Below the pieces are notes generated by a model. That model saw nothing but the letters and a program-made list of their open reading frames with translations, had not been told where the DNA came from and made no database searches. Below, in pieces: positions 26,191-35,623 of a DNA stretch of 64,000 bases. Position 1 is the stretch's first letter. Every line of letters begins with the position of its first letter. The DNA comes from JAFDVL01 sp964631865 (GTDB lineage: Bacteria; Acidobacteriota; Blastocatellia; RBC074): the NCBI GenBank assembly GCA_964631865.1, contig CAZWAK010000020.1:1-64000 (forward strand), in the 5' to 3' direction. A program made the position numbers and the translations under genes.

Positions 26191-26240
26191 GAACTTTTGG
26201 TGGCGCGCGACTCGGAGCGGACGCCATCAGGCTTTGGCCT

Positions 26241-26417
26241 ATGTTTGAGCAGTTCTTTTTAGGCTTGGCATTGATCGGTTGTCTGGTCTTGGTTTATCGT
26301 CGGCTGCGTCTGCCGCGTGCGGCGCAGTCGGCGGACAGTTGCCCTCGTGCGTCCTGTCACTGCGAAGCAACGGACGAATTCACTGCCAGCGCCGGAGGCG
26401 AGAACAAGAGCCTCTGA
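26241..26417 (+). CDS. Small Cys-rich single-pass membrane protein (58 aa)
   Basis: The short frame ATG 26241 to TGA 26415-26417 encodes MFEQFFLGLALIGCLVLVYR, then an Arg-rich stop-transfer (RRLRLPR), then a Cys/His group SCPRASCHC and a polar tail. One N-terminal membrane helix plus a CxxxxCxC knuckle resembles FeoB-associated Cys-rich membrane proteins, though no feo gene is nearby. There is no clear ribosome site. It lies 50 bases after the ferredoxin stop, so co-transcription is possible. The 26418-26580 gap shows nothing further. Confidence 0.45.
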   Translation: MFEQFFLGLALIGCLVLVYRRLRLPRAAQSADSCPRASCHCEATDEFTASAGGENKSL

Positions 26418-26580
26418 ATTCTCCCCGATTTTGCAGGGACTGAAACCATTCTTCAGCTCTTCGCTTCGACTGTGGTTCGCTCGCCGCCACCGCTGCCCCG
26501 CTTGCTTCTTTCACTTTTATTCGCGCTTGCCCCGAGGCTAACAATCGCTCCCCCAATCCGTACGATGACAGCACACATTC

Positions 26581-27396
26581 ATGGTTAACCCGTCGGAAGT
26601 CATCCCATTCAGCCCTGCGGCTCCCGTCCCTGCGCCGGAACCCATCGCTTTACAAACCCGCAATCTGACGCGCTGGTTCGGAGATTTCGTCGCGGTCAAT
26701 CATTTGCATCTGACGGTTCGACGCGGGTCGTTTTTTGGCTTTCTGGGGCCGAACGGCGCGGGCAAATCCACCACGATCAAAATGCTGACCGGCTTGTTAG
26801 CTCCGACCGAAGGCCAGATCGAATTGCTGGGACACGATCTGATCGCCGACCCCATCGCCGTCAAACGCTTGATCGGCGTCGTGCCCGAAGACCTGAATTT
26901 ATTTGATCGTCTGACGGGCGCAGAGTATTTGACCTTCGTCGGGCGTATGCACGAACTGGAGCGCCACGTCATTGCCGAGCGCACCGCGGAACTGCTGCAC
27001 GTGATGGAATTGGAGGACAAACCGAAGTCGTTGCTCATCGAATATTCACACGGCATGCGGAAAAAGATTTCGCTCGCCGCCGCGCTGCTGCATAACCCGC
27101 AGATGTTGTTTTTGGACGAGCCGTTTGAAGGCGTAGATGCGGTCGCCGCGCGCACGATCAAAAATCTGCTCGAACGCATGCGCGAACGCGGCGTAACGAT
27201 TTTTTTGACCTCGCATATTCTGGAAATCGTCGAACGGCTTTGCACCGACATCGCGATCATCAATCACGGACGCATCGTCACGGCAGGACGTCTGGACGAA
27301 TTGCGCGTGCAGGCTGGCACGACCCTCGAAGATTATTTCGTCAATCTCGTCGGCGGTGAACGACGCCGGACAGATACGTTGTCCTGGATTGGCTGA
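26581..27396 (+). CDS. ABC transporter ATP-binding protein (ABC-2 exporter type)
   Basis: The 271-residue protein has a ~22-residue Pro/Ala lead before a standard ABC domain: FLGPNGAGKSTTIKML Walker A at ~57-72, Q-loop region VVPEDLNLFDRLTG, signature YSHGMRKKISLAAALL (an SHGM variant of LSGGQ), LFLDEPFEGVD Walker B and the switch His in LTSHILE. It pairs with the 550-residue permease 46 bases downstream. The exported substrate is unknown. Confidence 0.92.
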   Translation: MVNPSEVIPFSPAAPVPAPEPIALQTRNLTRWFGDFVAVNHLHLTVRRGSFFGFLGPNGAGKSTTIKMLTGLLAPTEGQIELLGHDLIADPIAVKRLIGVVPEDLNLFDRLTGAEYLTFVGRMHELERHVIAERTAELLHVMELEDKPKSLLIEYSHGMRKKISLAAALLHNPQMLFLDEPFEGVDAVAARTIKNLLERMRERGVTIFLTSHILEIVERLCTDIAIINHGRIVTAGRLDELRVQAGTTLEDYFVNLVGGERRRTDTLSWIG

Positions 27397-27404
27397 GATC
27401 AACG

Positions 27405-27438
27405 CAATCTCAAATCTCAAATCTCAAATTTCAAATCC
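27405..27438 (+). repeat. Direct heptamer run (CAAATCT) before a start codon
   Basis: CAATCT, CAAATCT, CAAATCT, CAAATTT and CAAATCC occur in a row and end five bases before ATG 27443. No complementary arm is present. The same unit stands in the same place before the histidine-kinase gene at 39040. Confidence 0.8.
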
Positions 27439-27442
27439 TTAC

Positions 27443-29095
27443 ATGTCCCAACTCGCCACCCTCTTCTGGCTTCGCTACACGGTCTTCAAAAACTCGCTCA
27501 CCACGCGGGGCGAAGTGGCGCGGCAGGTGTTGAATGCGGTGCTCTTGCTCGTGCCGCTGTTGATGAGTCTTGGCATCGGCGTGGCGCTGTTTGTGGCGCT
27601 GTTGCTGGTTGAGCATTTTCGTGAGCCAGTGGTGTCGGGCGGGATGACAACCGTGCTGGCGACGCTGTTGTTTTTGATGCTGATCTCGCAATCTACCGGC
27701 GCGTCTTCGCACTTCGACCCGCGCCGGTTCCTGCTCTTCCCCGTCCGACTGAGCAAGTTATATGTGCTGAATCTGCTCTCGGCGTTGGGCGAGTTTTCCA
27801 TGCTCATGATTTTGCCTTCGATGGCGGGCATGCTGTTGGGCTTGGGGTTTGCGTACGGACAACCGCTTGGAGGCTTACTCGCCTTCATCCTCGCGCTGTT
27901 GTGGGTAGATTCGTTGTTCATTTGCACGGGGATGTTGTTCGCGTGGTTGCTGTCGGGGCGCAAACGCAGCCGCGAGATTTTGTTTGCCCTGCTCATCGGC
28001 GCAATGACGATTGGCGGACAGTTGTTGCCGCGCTTTTTTATGACGACCTACGGGCGCGGGCTGGTGCAATGGCTGCTGCCGTATCGGCAAATCATCGCGA
28101 CCGTGTTTGATTGGACACCGATTGGCGTGTGGTCGTTTTTTTTCCGGCATCTGGCGGCGGGAGAAATCGCCACCGCGTACGTGCAGTTGCTGCTCGTTTG
28201 TGGGCTGTGGATCGGTTTGGCGTGGGGCGTGGGCTATGCGCTCTTTCGCCGTCTGGCCACGAGTGCCAGCGCCAGCAGCAGCGTGAATCGTAAGTCTACA
28301 GACGGCACGCAAATCAATTTGCACAACTTCCTCGCTTTGCGTTTGCCCTTTGTGTCCGGGCAAGTCTCCGCCATCATCGCCAAAGAACTGCGCTACTTCG
28401 GGCGTAATCCCGCGACCTATCTCACGATTCTCTCGTCGTTGATTTTTCCGCTGCTCTTCTTCCGTTCGGGCCGCAAAGGCACGGGGCTGGGCGAAGGGTT
28501 GGGGTGGATCAGCGGCTGGGTCGGCTATGTGTTTCTGATGAACCTGCAATATTTCGTCGGGCTGTTTGCCTACGACGCCGCTGGGTTTCGGCAATATCTG
28601 CTCGCGCCGATCCAGTGGAAACGGTTGCTGTTAGGAAAAAACATCGCCATTTGGCTGATCGTGACGATGCAAATCAGCCTGGTTTTATTGGGCGCGGAAC
28701 TGCTGGATCACAATTTGACCGCTGAAAAAGTGTATGTCGCGGGATGCTCGTCGCTGCTGGCAGCAGCGATTTACAGCACAGTGGGCAATTACGTTTCGAT
28801 TTACTTTCCGTACCGCGTGCAGTTCGGCGTGCCCGCGCGGCGGCGGGAAAACTGGTCGGGCATCAATTTGCTCGTGCAATTTGCGTTGTTGTTCGGCGTG
28901 ATTGGGTTGCTGTTATTGCCCATCGGCGCGGGCTATTGGTTCAAAAGCAAAGGGCTGCTGTATGTCTTATTCGCGTTGCTGGCGCTGGCGAGTTGGGGGA
29001 TTTATGTCTGGCTGCTGGAACGGCAAGGCAAGCTGTTGGAAGCGCGCCGCTTTGAGATCGCTGAAACATTGACACGCAAAACGGAGAAGGTTTGA
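27443..29095 (+). CDS. ABC-2-type exporter permease, large polytopic protein
   Basis: This 550-residue protein has about ten to twelve hydrophobic segments, in two halves separated by a ~60-residue cytoplasmic stretch near residues 275-330 (SSVNRKSTDGTQINLHNF). It shares the general plan of DUF/ABC-2 permeases encoded next to single ATPases. ATG 27443 (MSQLATLFWLRY) is chosen because the upstream part of the frame is the CAAATCT repeat. It is co-transcribed with the ATPase. The substrate is unknown. Confidence 0.85.
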   Translation: MSQLATLFWLRYTVFKNSLTTRGEVARQVLNAVLLLVPLLMSLGIGVALFVALLLVEHFREPVVSGGMTTVLATLLFLMLISQSTGASSHFDPRRFLLFPVRLSKLYVLNLLSALGEFSMLMILPSMAGMLLGLGFAYGQPLGGLLAFILALLWVDSLFICTGMLFAWLLSGRKRSREILFALLIGAMTIGGQLLPRFFMTTYGRGLVQWLLPYRQIIATVFDWTPIGVWSFFFRHLAAGEIATAYVQLLLVCGLWIGLAWGVGYALFRRLATSASASSSVNRKSTDGTQINLHNFLALRLPFVSGQVSAIIAKELRYFGRNPATYLTILSSLIFPLLFFRSGRKGTGLGEGLGWISGWVGYVFLMNLQYFVGLFAYDAAGFRQYLLAPIQWKRLLLGKNIAIWLIVTMQISLVLLGAELLDHNLTAEKVYVAGCSSLLAAAIYSTVGNYVSIYFPYRVQFGVPARRRENWSGINLLVQFALLFGVIGLLLLPIGAGYWFKSKGLLYVLFALLALASWGIYVWLLERQGKLLEARRFEIAETLTRKTEKV

Positions 29096-29137
29096 CTTTC
29101 TCTCAATCGAAGCCTGCAACCTGGAGACAATGGCTTT

Positions 29138-29224
29138 CACCACGAAGATCACAAAGAACACAAAGAACCTTTGTCCTGATTCGTTTCTCTTCTTTCTTCG
29201 TGCTCTTTATGCCCTTTGTGGTTT
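29138..29224. repeat. Nonamer-arm palindrome (ACCACGAAG type) between convergent genes
   Basis: The left arm (29138-29168) has 9-nt units ACCACGAAG, ATCACAAAG, AACACAAAG. The right arm (29189-29224) is their complement (reverse: ACCACAAAG, GGCATAAAG, AGCACGAAG). The loop is ~20 bases. The unit matches that of the palindrome at 46367. Confidence 0.8.
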
Positions 29225-29238
29225 GTCGTCGTTCTGAT

Positions 29239-30147
29239 TTAGTTTTTCGCCGTGATCGTCAACACTGAAATTTCCGGCGGCACGCGAAAGCGCACCGGCA
29301 AGATGCTCGTGCCAATGCCGGGCGTCACAAACAACCGCCGCTCGCCTTCTTCGACAGAGCCAATCGCATATTTCTCGCCATGATTTGAAGGCACAACGCG
29401 CCGTCCGAGCAGCGGCAAATTCACTTGCCCGCCGTGCGTGTGCCCGGCCAACGTCAAAATGAATTGCGGCGGCAGCTTGAGAAAAAGATCCGGCGTGTGC
29501 GTGAGCGCCACAATCGGGTCGGCAGAGGTAACAGCGCGCAAGGTTTTTTCAAGATCATCTTTGTGTGTGAAGTAATCGCCCAGCCCCCCCAGCCACAACG
29601 TACTGCCCCGGCGCTCGATCCGCACTGCATCGTTCGTCAACACGCGAATCCCAACTCCTTCAAAAGCGCGCGTGACGCGCTCGCGCCCCAACCACCAATC
29701 GTGATTGCCAAGCACCGCATACACGCCAAGCGGCGCGCGCAAGTCCTTGAGGATTTCGACAAAGGCTTCTGGCTCGGTGAAGCTCCCGCCGATGACGTCT
29801 TGAATCACGTAGTCGCCGAGCAGCACGATTAAATCGGGCTGCTGTTCATTGCTGCGGCGCACGACTTCACGCACTTTGTCGAGCGTGATGTGCGGCGCAC
29901 CGACGTGCAAATCCGACAACGCGACGACTTTGAGACCGGCAAAGCCTGCGGGCCAGTTCGGAATCGCAATCGCAGTGGCTTTGACCGTGAGTTGATTCGG
30001 CTCCCACCAGAGCGTCCACCACGCCAATGCCAGCCCAAGCAGCAGAAGCACCGGGACGACGCGCACGTACATCCACCGCGCCCGTTTCCACGCTCGCGCA
30101 TCCAGCCAGCGCCACCACGCCCGCGCGCGTCTCAAGCGAGTGCTCAT
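29239..30147 (-). CDS. Membrane-anchored calcineurin-like metallophosphoesterase
   Basis: The 302-residue protein has one N-terminal membrane anchor at ~28-48 (YVRVVPVLLLLGLALAWWTLWW). The catalytic domain has ALSDLHVGAPH, LIVLLGDYV, VLGNHDWW, ALTHTPD and LAGHTHGGQV motifs of the YkuE/LpxH-like phosphoesterases. The MSTRL start at 30147 gives a 4-base ATGA overlap with the preceding peptidase gene. It could act on a lipid or cell-wall phosphoester at the periplasmic face. Confidence 0.9.
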   Translation of the reverse strand: MSTRLRRARAWWRWLDARAWKRARWMYVRVVPVLLLLGLALAWWTLWWEPNQLTVKATAIAIPNWPAGFAGLKVVALSDLHVGAPHITLDKVREVVRRSNEQQPDLIVLLGDYVIQDVIGGSFTEPEAFVEILKDLRAPLGVYAVLGNHDWWLGRERVTRAFEGVGIRVLTNDAVRIERRGSTLWLGGLGDYFTHKDDLEKTLRAVTSADPIVALTHTPDLFLKLPPQFILTLAGHTHGGQVNLPLLGRRVVPSNHGEKYAIGSVEEGERRLFVTPGIGTSILPVRFRVPPEISVLTITAKN

Positions 30148-31412
30148 CGCGCCTCCTCCGCCAACTTCGCCAGAAACATTTGATCCAGATGATTCTGCTC
30201 CGCCCAATACCGATCAAAGAACGAATAGCTTTTGCGCCCACGCGCGACCTGCTCGACGCGGCTTGTCCAGTCCCGCAATTTCTGCCGATGTGCTTCCCAG
30301 GCATCCGCGCGCGACAAGGCTTCGACTTGAAACGTCACGCGCGCTTCTTCGACCATTGCGCGCCGTCGCGCGTAATCGCCGATGACCATTCGGTGCAATC
30401 GTTCGTGCTGCCAGAACAACGCTTCCGTGTCGCCGAGATGGTTGTCGCGCCCAATAATGACGGGCTTATAAACGCTCAGGCACGGCGACGAAGTGCCCGT
30501 CAAATAATGCTGCGCGCCGCTTGTCGTCACGCGACTGACCATCGAACCCGTCGTTTGTCCTGACCGTCGCGTTGGCCACCACGAAGCGTGGGTGCAAGGC
30601 ATTTGCAACCGCCAACCTTGTCGCGGCGTAAAACCGTTGTGATCGCGCAGTGCGGCAAACATATCTTCGCGCCCGATGCCTTTCGCATTGCTCGAAAGTC
30701 GTTGCATCGTGCAAGCGCGACGCACCGCGCCGCCGCTCAAATCCGCACGTTTCGCATCGCCGAAGCAGCGCGCGAAATCAAAGTCATCCGCCGCTTTGCA
30801 CCAGCCCTGACGGCGCGCAAATTCGTACGTCCCCGGCGCGATCAAATCGAATTCCTTGCCAATCGTCAACAAATTGGAGATCGTGCGAATGCCTTTCACT
30901 TTCTCTGCGACCCAATATTGATCGGCAGTTTCGAGCACCCAGGCTTCGTTCGCATCCGCAATCAAAAACGAATTGTGGTAGCGAAATTTTTTGTTGCGAT
31001 AACCACACGCGCCGCCTTGTCCGTGCTGAGCGATGAGGTCAGTTATGATCTGCAAAGCTTCGCGCGCACAACTGCCGCGTTCCAGCGCGAGCCGCAACAG
31101 ATCCATGCCGAGCAAGCCATTTTGCGCGTACGGCAACTTCGTGAACACGGCTTCGTTGCCAATCACCACGCCGCGTTCATTCGCGCCCATTTCCGCGCCC
31201 CACATCCAAAACGGACGACTCAACACGACTTCAAACGTGTGCCTGGCCTGCGGGATTTCGAGGTACGTGCAACGCAGTTTCGCGGCATCGTGCGTACGCG
31301 CAGGCAAATGTTCGACGAGTTGCATTTCGCCCGGTTCGCGGTCGCTGTTTTTGCCAAACCAGACGGCTCCATCCGCTGTCGCGGGAGGCACGGCTACCAT
31401 TGTGTCGCACAT
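30144..31412 (-). CDS. Peptidase C69/secernin-like N-terminal nucleophile hydrolase
   Basis: The 422-residue protein begins MCDTMVAVPPATADG, placing Cys2 as the Ntn-hydrolase nucleophile after Met removal. WFGKNSDREPGE, GANERGVVIGNEAVF, YHNSFLIADANEAWVLETA and the later Arg/Asn motifs follow the dipeptidase (PepD)/secernin pattern. The usual length is ~400-470. The substrate may be dipeptides or amides. It is the first gene of a two-gene operon with the phosphoesterase and divergent from the RNB gene. Confidence 0.85.
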   Translation of the reverse strand: MCDTMVAVPPATADGAVWFGKNSDREPGEMQLVEHLPARTHDAAKLRCTYLEIPQARHTFEVVLSRPFWMWGAEMGANERGVVIGNEAVFTKLPYAQNGLLGMDLLRLALERGSCAREALQIITDLIAQHGQGGACGYRNKKFRYHNSFLIADANEAWVLETADQYWVAEKVKGIRTISNLLTIGKEFDLIAPGTYEFARRQGWCKAADDFDFARCFGDAKRADLSGGAVRRACTMQRLSSNAKGIGREDMFAALRDHNGFTPRQGWRLQMPCTHASWWPTRRSGQTTGSMVSRVTTSGAQHYLTGTSSPCLSVYKPVIIGRDNHLGDTEALFWQHERLHRMVIGDYARRRAMVEEARVTFQVEALSRADAWEAHRQKLRDWTSRVEQVARGRKSYSFFDRYWAEQNHLDQMFLAKLAEEAR

Positions 31413-31547
31413 AAAAAACTATTGGTTCTTTCAGCGTTCTGAAAACGTGGGGAAAGTAGCAGGGAAATTGGATGCAGGCAAATGCGCGACGATTGAGCGG
31501 CAGATGACGTTCGATTCCAGCGCCGAGTCGAGTACAATCCAACGACT

Positions 31548-33047
31548 ATGAGCGATTCCCTGGCGATCCCTGAGTTTCAACAGATTCGTGACGCGCTGGA
31601 CATCCCGCGTGCGTTTGACGCGGCGGTTTTGCGAGAAGCGGAAGCGGCGGTGCAACACGATCTTTCCGCGCTTCCGAATCGGCAAGAGATTCCGTTCGTC
31701 ACGATTGATCCCCCGACGAGCCGCGATTTGGATCAGGCGTTTTTTGCCGCGCGGCAAGGCGTTGGATACGAGGTCAAATACGCGATTGCGGACGTCGGTT
31801 TCTTCGTCGCACGCGGCAGCGCGTTGGAGCAGGAGGCGTGGCGACGCGGCTTGACGATGTACAGTCCCGATTTGAAAACGCCGTTGTATCCGCCGCAGTT
31901 GAGCGAAGGAGCCGCGAGTTTATTGCCCGATGTCGCACGTCCCGCTATCGTGTTTTCGTTTGCACTCGACGCGCGCGCCGAAGTGGAATCTTGCACGCTC
32001 GAACGCGCGGTGATTCGCAGCCGCGCGAAACTGGCGTACCCGGAAGTCAGTTCGCATCTGGATTGCGAACGCCACACGCTCAACAGCGGCGCGCTCGCGG
32101 GTCACGAATGGTCAGGCGCATTAACCTTGCTCGAAGAAATTGGACGCCGCCGCGAAGAGCTTGAAGCCGAACGCGGCGGCGTTAGTTTGCGCATCCCCGC
32201 GCAACAGGTCGAGCGCTGGTCAACTGCACTGCACGGCTATCGCCTGGCGTTTGAAGAAGCCAGCACGGTTGAAGGATGGAATGCACAAATCTCGTTGATG
32301 ACCGGCATGGCGGCGGCGCAGTTGATGCTCGAACACGGCGTGGGATTGTTGCGGGCACTTGATCCGCCGCGCCCCGAACGGGTGCAGATGCTGCGGCTGA
32401 CGGCGCGCGCGCTGCAAATCCCCTGGCCAACAGAAATCCGCTACGACGAATTTGTGCGCCGTCTTGATCCCAAACAGCCGCTGCACGCCGTGCTGTTGCA
32501 TCAAGCCGCGCGCGTCACGGGCGGCGCACGCTATGTTGCATTTGCAGGCGAAGCCACCGCGAGACATTCTGCGATTGCCTCTCCGTACGCGCACACGACC
32601 GCGCCGCTGCGCCGCTTGGCGGATCGCTATGTGCTGGATTTGTTACTGGAATTGGCGAGCGGTCGTCACCCCGATCAAGCGATGACCGAAACGTTGCAGC
32701 AGCTTCCGCCCGTGATGAGCGAAGCGGATCGTGTGTCGCGCCAACTGGAAAGTGCCATTGTAAATTTTGCCGAAGCGCGGTTGTTGCAGGATCGTGTGGG
32801 CGAAGTGTTCGCGGCGATGGTGATTGGCTTGCGGCAGGAAGGCGCGATTGTGCAAATCACGGAGCCGCCGATTCGGACGTTGATTCCGGCGGCAGTTTGG
32901 AGCGCGCCAGCAGAAGCAGCAAAACTGGCTGACGATGGCGCAACGCTTGTCCTCGCGGACACGCAAATTACTTTGGGGCAAACGTTGTCGCTCAGGCTTG
33001 AGGCCGCGAACACGAAGGCCAGAAGCCTGAGCTTTTCGCTCGCCTGA
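31548..33047 (+). CDS. RNB-domain (RNase II-family) 3'-5' exoribonuclease
   Basis: The 499-residue protein has a short N-region, then an RNB catalytic domain from residue ~48. TIDPPTSRDLDQAF carries three of the four metal-binding aspartates; the last is Gln (DLDQ rather than DxDD), a variant I recall from some RNB lineages. The later motifs YAIADVGFFV, TMYSPDLKTPLYPPQLSEGAASLLP, and the HSAIASPYAHTTAPLRRLADRYV region for RNA 3'-end binding are intact. The ~70-residue C-tail may be a degenerate S1-like fold; N-terminal cold-shock domains are absent. It is translated from ATG 31548, with TACAAT 15-20 bases upstream. Confidence 0.88.
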   Translation: MSDSLAIPEFQQIRDALDIPRAFDAAVLREAEAAVQHDLSALPNRQEIPFVTIDPPTSRDLDQAFFAARQGVGYEVKYAIADVGFFVARGSALEQEAWRRGLTMYSPDLKTPLYPPQLSEGAASLLPDVARPAIVFSFALDARAEVESCTLERAVIRSRAKLAYPEVSSHLDCERHTLNSGALAGHEWSGALTLLEEIGRRREELEAERGGVSLRIPAQQVERWSTALHGYRLAFEEASTVEGWNAQISLMTGMAAAQLMLEHGVGLLRALDPPRPERVQMLRLTARALQIPWPTEIRYDEFVRRLDPKQPLHAVLLHQAARVTGGARYVAFAGEATARHSAIASPYAHTTAPLRRLADRYVLDLLLELASGRHPDQAMTETLQQLPPVMSEADRVSRQLESAIVNFAEARLLQDRVGEVFAAMVIGLRQEGAIVQITEPPIRTLIPAAVWSAPAEAAKLADDGATLVLADTQITLGQTLSLRLEAANTKARSLSFSLA

Positions 33048-33050
33048 TGA

Positions 33051-35195
33051 TTACTTCTTTTCCGCTGCTTTCATCGCGGGCAAATACATCCGCTCGGCAT
33101 ATTCCTTGACCATCCGCCGCGCGCTGAACGCGGGTGCGCCGTACTTGATCGCGGCTTTCATCACCTGCACCCAACCGCGCGGGACGCCGTCGGAATCGCG
33201 GTCGTAAAACAACGGCACGACTTCGCGTTCGAGCGTGGTGTAGAGCGATTCGGCATCGGCGGCATCGCGTTCTTCTTCGTTCATCTCAATCATTGGATCA
33301 GAACCGATCACCCAGCCGTTTGTGCCGTGATAGCCTTCGTACCACCAGCCGTCGCGCACACTGAAATTCGGCGCACCGTTCAGCGCGGCTTTCATCCCGC
33401 TCGTGCCGCTGGCTTCGAGCGGCGGACGCGGATTGTTCATCCACACGTCCACGCCGTGATACAGATGTTTGGCGACCAGGATGTCATAATCTTCGACAAA
33501 CGCGATGTGCCCGCCCATCCCGTAATCGCGCGCCATTTCGTAGATATTGTGAATCAGATTGCGCCCCGGCGCATCGTCCGGGTGCGCTTTGCCCGCGAAG
33601 ACGATTTGCACGGGACGCCACGAATCTTGCAGGATTTTCTTCAGCCGCTCAATGTCGCGGAAGGCCAGCAACGCGCGTTTGTAGGTGGCAAAGCGGCGCG
33701 CGAAACCAATCGTCAACGCTTCGGGATCGAACAGCGTGCCCGACGCCAGCGCGTGCGTTGCGCCTGTGCCTTCGACCATCCATTTGCGGCGCGCGCGTTC
33801 GCGCATAAAGCCCATCAATTTGGCGCGCAGACGTTGATGCAAACTCCACAATTCTTCGTCCGGGATTTCGTCAATCCGTTCCCAAAACTTCGGATCATCG
33901 TGCTGCCGCAGCCAATCCTGACCGAGGTGCTTGGAATACAAACGGCTCAACTCCGGCGCGAGCCACGTCGGCACGTGAACGCCGTTTGTGACGGAAGTGA
34001 TCGGCACTTCGTCCGCCGTTTTTTCCGGCCACATCGGCTGCCACATTTTGCGCGAGACAACGCCGTTGAGTTGGCTGACGCCGTTGTATTGCCCCGTCAA
34101 ACGCAAGGCGAGCGCGGTCATATTGAAATTTGTGCCGCCGCCGAAATGGTCGTTGTACGCCCCGAGCGCGAGGAAATTTTCGCGGTTGATGCCGAGTTGA
34201 TCCCAGTAGCCCGCGAAGTGCTTTTCGATGAGGCTGAATTGAAACGTGTCGTGACCCGCCGGCACAGGCGTGTGCGTGGTGAAGATGCTGGTCGCGCGCA
34301 CTTGTTCGACCGCGTCGTCAAACGAAGTGCCAGCCTCGACCAATTCGCGAATCCGTTCGAGCAACAAAAACGCCGCGTGGCCTTCGTTCGCGTGATAGAC
34401 GACGGGGTTCAACTGCAACGCGCGCAGCATCCGCACACCGCCGATGCCGAGCAGCATTTCCTGCATCAGGCGTGTTTCCCGATTGCCGCCGTACAAGCGC
34501 GAGGAGAGTTCCCGATCCCAGGGCTGATTTTCTTCGACGTCGGCGTTCATCAACACCAACGAACCCGATCCGAGTCGCACGCGCCACACGGCCACGTAAA
34601 TGTCGCGCCCGCCGAGAAAAAATTTGAGCGGCCCGCTCGTGTCTTTTGTGAAGACCGGTTCTAACGGCGCGGTCGAATAATCGAGTTGCAGGTAATGCGC
34701 TTCCTGCTGCCCGGCGGCAGAAATCTTTTGCTGAAAATAACCTTCGGGGTAGACGAAGCCGATGCCGACAAACGGCAAGCCGAGGTCGCTGGCTTCTTTG
34801 CTGTGATCGCCGGCCAAAATCCCTAAGCCACCCGAATAGATCGGCAGCGAATTGTGGACGCCGAATTCGGCCGAGAAATAGGCGATGGTGCGATCTTTGA
34901 GGTGCGGATAGGTTTCGGGAAACCAATCGCCCTGGCTCGAAAGCTCGCGCTCGAACGACAACAGCACGCCATCGTAGCGGCGCAAAAAGGCGGGATCACT
35001 GGCGGCGGCGTCCAAGCGGGCGGGCGCGATTTGCCGCAGCAATTTCACCGGATTATTTTGCGTCAACGCCCAAAGCGTTTTGTCGAGATATTGAAACAGG
35101 GCGCTGGCATCGGGGTTCCAGCTCCACCACACGTTGTAAGCCAGTTCGCCTAACCGCCCAATGCGCGGGGGGAGTTTGAAATTTTGATAACTCAT
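33051..35195 (-). CDS. glgP: Alpha-glucan (glycogen/maltodextrin) phosphorylase, GT35 family
   Basis: This 714-residue cytoplasmic enzyme releases glucose-1-phosphate from glycogen or maltodextrin. The short bacterial/archaeal form is recognised by GELAYNVWWSWNPDA at the N-terminus, TIAYFSAEFGVHNSLPIYSGGLGILAGDH at ~105-133, YHANEGHAAF, TTHTPVPAGHD, SVTNGVHVPTW, FARRFATYKRA and the pyridoxal-lysine region PPLEASGTSGMKAALNG near 595. AGGAAAG lies ~15 bases upstream of the ATG. It is convergent with the RNB gene (3-base gap). An 11-bp iteron array lies ~60-100 bases upstream. Confidence 0.93.
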   Translation of the reverse strand: MSYQNFKLPPRIGRLGELAYNVWWSWNPDASALFQYLDKTLWALTQNNPVKLLRQIAPARLDAAASDPAFLRRYDGVLLSFERELSSQGDWFPETYPHLKDRTIAYFSAEFGVHNSLPIYSGGLGILAGDHSKEASDLGLPFVGIGFVYPEGYFQQKISAAGQQEAHYLQLDYSTAPLEPVFTKDTSGPLKFFLGGRDIYVAVWRVRLGSGSLVLMNADVEENQPWDRELSSRLYGGNRETRLMQEMLLGIGGVRMLRALQLNPVVYHANEGHAAFLLLERIRELVEAGTSFDDAVEQVRATSIFTTHTPVPAGHDTFQFSLIEKHFAGYWDQLGINRENFLALGAYNDHFGGGTNFNMTALALRLTGQYNGVSQLNGVVSRKMWQPMWPEKTADEVPITSVTNGVHVPTWLAPELSRLYSKHLGQDWLRQHDDPKFWERIDEIPDEELWSLHQRLRAKLMGFMRERARRKWMVEGTGATHALASGTLFDPEALTIGFARRFATYKRALLAFRDIERLKKILQDSWRPVQIVFAGKAHPDDAPGRNLIHNIYEMARDYGMGGHIAFVEDYDILVAKHLYHGVDVWMNNPRPPLEASGTSGMKAALNGAPNFSVRDGWWYEGYHGTNGWVIGSDPMIEMNEEERDAADAESLYTTLEREVVPLFYDRDSDGVPRGWVQVMKAAIKYGAPAFSARRMVKEYAERMYLPAMKAAEKK

Positions 35196-35253
35196 ACTTG
35201 GTTTTGTCTTTCCTGGATTGAGTAAAAACGCGCGGGCATAGTTGATGGGTGCA

Positions 35254-35297
35254 TCAATCTTTCGTCAATCGGTCGTCAATCGGTCGTCAATGAGCGG
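35254..35297. repeat. Four tandem 11-bp repeats upstream of glgP
   Basis: TCAATCTTTCG, TCAATCGGTCG, TCAATCGGTCG and TCAATGAGCGG occur in a row. The 11-bp period is about one helical turn, so the copies face the same side of the DNA. The divergent gap 35196-35623 holds no other gene that I can support. Confidence 0.75.
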
Positions 35298-35623
35298 AGA
35301 ATGTACCGAACCACTTTGCAACCGTCAACCTTTTCCTTGCGATACGGAAAATCGCTACCAGCAATCGCATCTTTGTTGTAAACTCCCGGCTTCAGAGTTA
35401 CGAAGTATCGCAGTACGCCTTGAGACAGGAACTCAAGCAGGCCCCCTAAGACGAGATTACCTTAGAAGCCATTTGAAAAGTTTTCGCAGCATGGGCAAAC
35501 CTGCCCGTCCGCCGTTCCCCGCAACGGTCTTTCGCTCGCAACGAGCCGGGTTCTTCCGGCAGCGGCTGCGCGCGCGCCGCTCGTGCTGTATACATTTTCA
35601 ATCGCTTCTCCACACGAGATTCG

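Noticed and set aside
33327..34664. 445-residue open frame antisense to glucan phosphorylase
   Set aside because: It is the shadow of strong third-position GC bias; the phosphorylase motifs on the other strand are unambiguous.
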